Shown here: positions 5,797 to 7,916 of the stretch, piece by piece
How positions within the stretch are numbered: position 1 is the stretch's first letter
How the letters are laid out: each line of letters starts with the position of its first letter
Assembly (NCBI GenBank): GCA_937896505.1
Contig: CALBNP010000082.1
Coordinates: 1 to 7,916 of the forward strand
From: an uncultured Bacteroidales bacterium
Lineage (GTDB): Bacteria > Bacteroidota > Bacteroidia > Bacteroidales > F082
Length of the DNA stretch: 7,916 bases
Reading direction: 5' to 3'
The notes under the pieces: model-generated
Seen by the model: only the letters and a program-made list of their open reading frames with translations
Databases searched by the model: none
Told to the model about the DNA's origin: nothing
Position numbers and translations under genes: made by a program

Positions 5797-7916
5797 TTAT
5801 TCTGTTAAATATTTCCCCGTCACCGAATTTTCACATTCCGTCATGGCTTTTGGCGTGCCTGTGAAAAGGATTTCGCCGCCCATGTTGCCGCCGCCGGGAC
5901 CGAGTTCGATGGCATAGTCTGCCGATTTCACCATTTCCAGATTGTGCTCGATGAGGAAGATCGTGTTGCCTTTTTCGACCATCTCGTCAAATAGGCGAAG
6001 GATGCGGTCGATGTCGTTGAGGTGAAGGCCATCGGAAGGTTCGTCGAGGATGAAAATCTTGTCTTTGTTGCGCAGGTATGATGCCAGTTTGATGCGTTGC
6101 AACTCGCCGCCCGAAAGCGTCGAAAGCGACTGGTTGAGATGCAAATAACTCAATCCGACTTGCAGCAAAGGCTCCAGTTTTTCGGCTATCACAGTGCCGG
6201 AAAATAGCTCGCAGGCTTTCTCGGCCGTGAGGTCCATGACTTGGGCGATGTTCATGCCTTGTACCTTATATTCAAGCACTTCGTTGGAATAGCGCAGGCC
6301 GCCGCATGCTTCGCAGACAGTCTCGATGGAATCCATGAAAGCCATGTCGGATACGATGACGCCTTTGCCTTGGCAGACGGGACAGCCGCCTTTGCCGTTG
6401 AAGGAGAATAGGTCCATTTTCACCTTGTTTTCCTTGGCGAAGACCTTGCGGATGTCGTCGGCGACTTCAAGGTAAGTGGCTGGCGTTGAGCGCAGACTGA
6501 TGCCGATGTTTTTCTGACTTATATAGACAATGTCGTCGGGATTCGGGTAGGCTTTCATGAAACACTCCATGAGCGAACTTTTGCCCGAACCGGCCACGCC
6601 GACCACGGCAGTCATCACGCCGAGTGGCATGTCGATGATGATGTCTTTCAGGTTGTGCAAGCTGGCGTGTTCCAGATGGAACCAGCCGCTTGGCGTCCTG
6701 ACCTTGTCTTTCAGTTGCTTGGAAGCACTTAGCCGCGTGCCCGTCAAAGTGTGGCTTCGGAGCAGTTCTTCGTAACTGCCTTCAAAAAGTATCTGACCGC
6801 CGGCAGCACCTGCACCGGGACCCATATCGATGATATGGTCGGCAATCTTAATCATGTCCTTGTGGTGTTCGACCAAAATGACCGTGTTGCCGTGCTGTTT
6901 CAGTTTTTTGACAGAGTTCTGCATGAGCAGAATGTCGTGGTTGTGAAGGCCAACGCTCGGCTCGTCAAGGATATACATGACATCGGAAAGTGACGAATTG
7001 ATGTATTTTGCAATCTTGCAACGTTGCGCTTCGCCACCCGAAAGTGTGCCGATGGCGCGGTCGAGGGTGAGATAGCCTAAGCCGATTTCTTCCAACGCGG
7101 ATAGCCTTTCGATGGTGGCGTGCTTGATGTCTTCAGCCAAATGATTATCAATGCTTTCCATCCATATTTTGCAGTCGGCGATGCTCATGGCGGTGACTTC
7201 GGCAATGTTTTTTCCGTTGATTTTGCAGGAAAGAATCGTCGGGTTGAGGCGTGTCCCTTTGCAGTCGGGACAAGTGCCCATGGTGAGCATCGGGTTGAGC
7301 ACGGCGGCATGAAGCAAACCTTCTTCCGAATTGATGATGCTGCGGTACATGCGCGGAATCAGGCCTTCGTATTTGGCGCTTTTCGGCCAGTTTTTCGGCG
7401 GGTTTTTCAGTTTGATTTGCGGCGAATTGAGGAACAAATCCAATTCTTCAGGTGAATAGTCCTTGATTTTCTTGTCCAAATCGAAAAGGCCGCTGTGGGC
7501 GTAACGAATCCAGCGCCAGCCGCCTTTGCCAAAAGCGATGTAATGGATGGTGTCTTCGTCGTTGAGCGATTTGTCGAAATCGACGAGTTTGTGAATGTCG
7601 AGTTCTCGGATTTCGCCCAAGCCCGCACAGCGCGGACAGCTGCCCAAAGGATGGTTGAACGAAAAGACATCGGAATAGCCGACAAAAGGCTGCCCGACGC
7701 GCGAAAACAGCAATCGCAGCAAGGCATAAATATCAGTGTAAGTTCCCACTGTTGAGCGTGAATTGGAAGTGGGCTTGCGTTGCTCGATGACAATGGCAAT
7801 AGGAAGATTTTCAATCTTTTCCACATGAGGACGACCATATTTCGGCAGATATTGCTGCGTGAAAGAAGGGAAAGTGTCGTTCAGTTCGCGTCTCGATTTT
7901 GCCGCTATCGTGTCCA
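5797..7916 (-). CDS. UvrA-like ABC ATPase lacking the UvrB-binding domain (N-terminus beyond the window)
   Basis: 705 residues are visible, counted from the codon at 7914; the frame is open to the edge, starting DTIAAKSRRELNDTF. It is a tandem ABC ATPase of the UvrA family, which bind damaged or distorted DNA. Visible parts are signature LSGGEAQR (291-298) with Walker B ILDEPS (315-320), a second Walker A GVAGSGKSS (439-447), and signature LSGGELQR (600-607) with Walker B ILDEPS (622-627). Two zinc modules remain: Cys93/96 with Cys215/218, and Cys511/514 with Cys534/537. The segment from RSTVGT to RVGQP runs almost directly into FSFNHPLGSCPRC. In standard UvrA (about 940 residues) roughly 110 residues lie between, carrying the UvrB-binding domain and its zinc site. 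This is the UvrA2/DrrC-like class, linked in other bacteria to damage or drug tolerance, and is unlikely to be the main excision-repair UvrA. The GTG at 7824 is internal. Confidence 0.92.
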   Translation of the reverse strand, partial: DTIAAKSRRELNDTFPSFTQQYLPKYGRPHVEKIENLPIAIVIEQRKPTSNSRSTVGTYTDIYALLRLLFSRVGQPFVGYSDVFSFNHPLGSCPRCAGLGEIRELDIHKLVDFDKSLNDEDTIHYIAFGKGGWRWIRYAHSGLFDLDKKIKDYSPEELDLFLNSPQIKLKNPPKNWPKSAKYEGLIPRMYRSIINSEEGLLHAAVLNPMLTMGTCPDCKGTRLNPTILSCKINGKNIAEVTAMSIADCKIWMESIDNHLAEDIKHATIERLSALEEIGLGYLTLDRAIGTLSGGEAQRCKIAKYINSSLSDVMYILDEPSVGLHNHDILLMQNSVKKLKQHGNTVILVEHHKDMIKIADHIIDMGPGAGAAGGQILFEGSYEELLRSHTLTGTRLSASKQLKDKVRTPSGWFHLEHASLHNLKDIIIDMPLGVMTAVVGVAGSGKSSLMECFMKAYPNPDDIVYISQKNIGISLRSTPATYLEVADDIRKVFAKENKVKMDLFSFNGKGGCPVCQGKGVIVSDMAFMDSIETVCEACGGLRYSNEVLEYKVQGMNIAQVMDLTAEKACELFSGTVIAEKLEPLLQVGLSYLHLNQSLSTLSGGELQRIKLASYLRNKDKIFILDEPSDGLHLNDIDRILRLFDEMVEKGNTIFLIEHNLEMVKSADYAIELGPGGGNMGGEILFTGTPKAMTECENSVTGKYLTE

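Noticed and set aside
7407..7838. 143-codon minus-strand frame inside the UvrA-like gene
   Set aside because: It is a frame-shifted shadow of the UvrA-like coding sequence, which is intact across this stretch.
7824..7916. GTG at 7824 as the true start of the UvrA-like gene
   Set aside because: The frame continues upstream with family-typical sequence (ELNDTFPSFTQQYLPKYG) to the window edge, and the first Walker A must lie further upstream.

Overview
The window looks like a piece of a Bacteroidales chromosome, probably Prevotella or Bacteroides-like. The reasons are the protein sequences, the A-rich leaders without Shine-Dalgarno sites, and three exact matches to the Bacteroidetes -7 promoter box TAnnTTTG. 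Every supported gene is on the minus strand, so transcription runs from high to low coordinates. There are no RNA genes, insertion sequences, CRISPR arrays or long non-coding stretches. The largest gap is about 105 bases.

Layout in transcription order. First comes a UvrA-like ABC ATPase without a UvrB-binding domain (5797-7916, N-terminus outside the window), tightly coupled to a CrcB/Fluc fluoride channel (5427-5792). Next is a small HD-domain phosphohydrolase (4726-5367) with its own promoter box. Then comes a compact five-gene run (4709 down to 576): an RsbW-like HATPase_c anti-sigma kinase, a STAS anti-sigma-factor antagonist, a CX5R protein tyrosine phosphatase, a RelA/SpoT-type (p)ppGpp synthetase with an unrecognised C-terminal half, and a fusion of a SpoT/MESH1-like HD hydrolase with an aminoglycoside-phosphotransferase-like kinase. 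Last is the start of gcvT, the glycine cleavage T protein (1-470, C-terminus outside the window), again with its own promoter box.

The five-gene run is the notable part. It puts a partner-switching pair (kinase plus STAS), a phosphatase, an alarmone synthetase and a probable alarmone hydrolase joined to a kinase domain into one apparent operon, with gaps of 6 to 45 bases and a promoter box just before its first gene. The catalytic motifs look intact in all five proteins. My inference is a stress-signalling module that links nucleotide second-messenger turnover to protein phosphorylation and partner switching. No sigma factor and no PP2C/SpoIIE phosphatase is visible in the window, so its output and its reset step are unknown.
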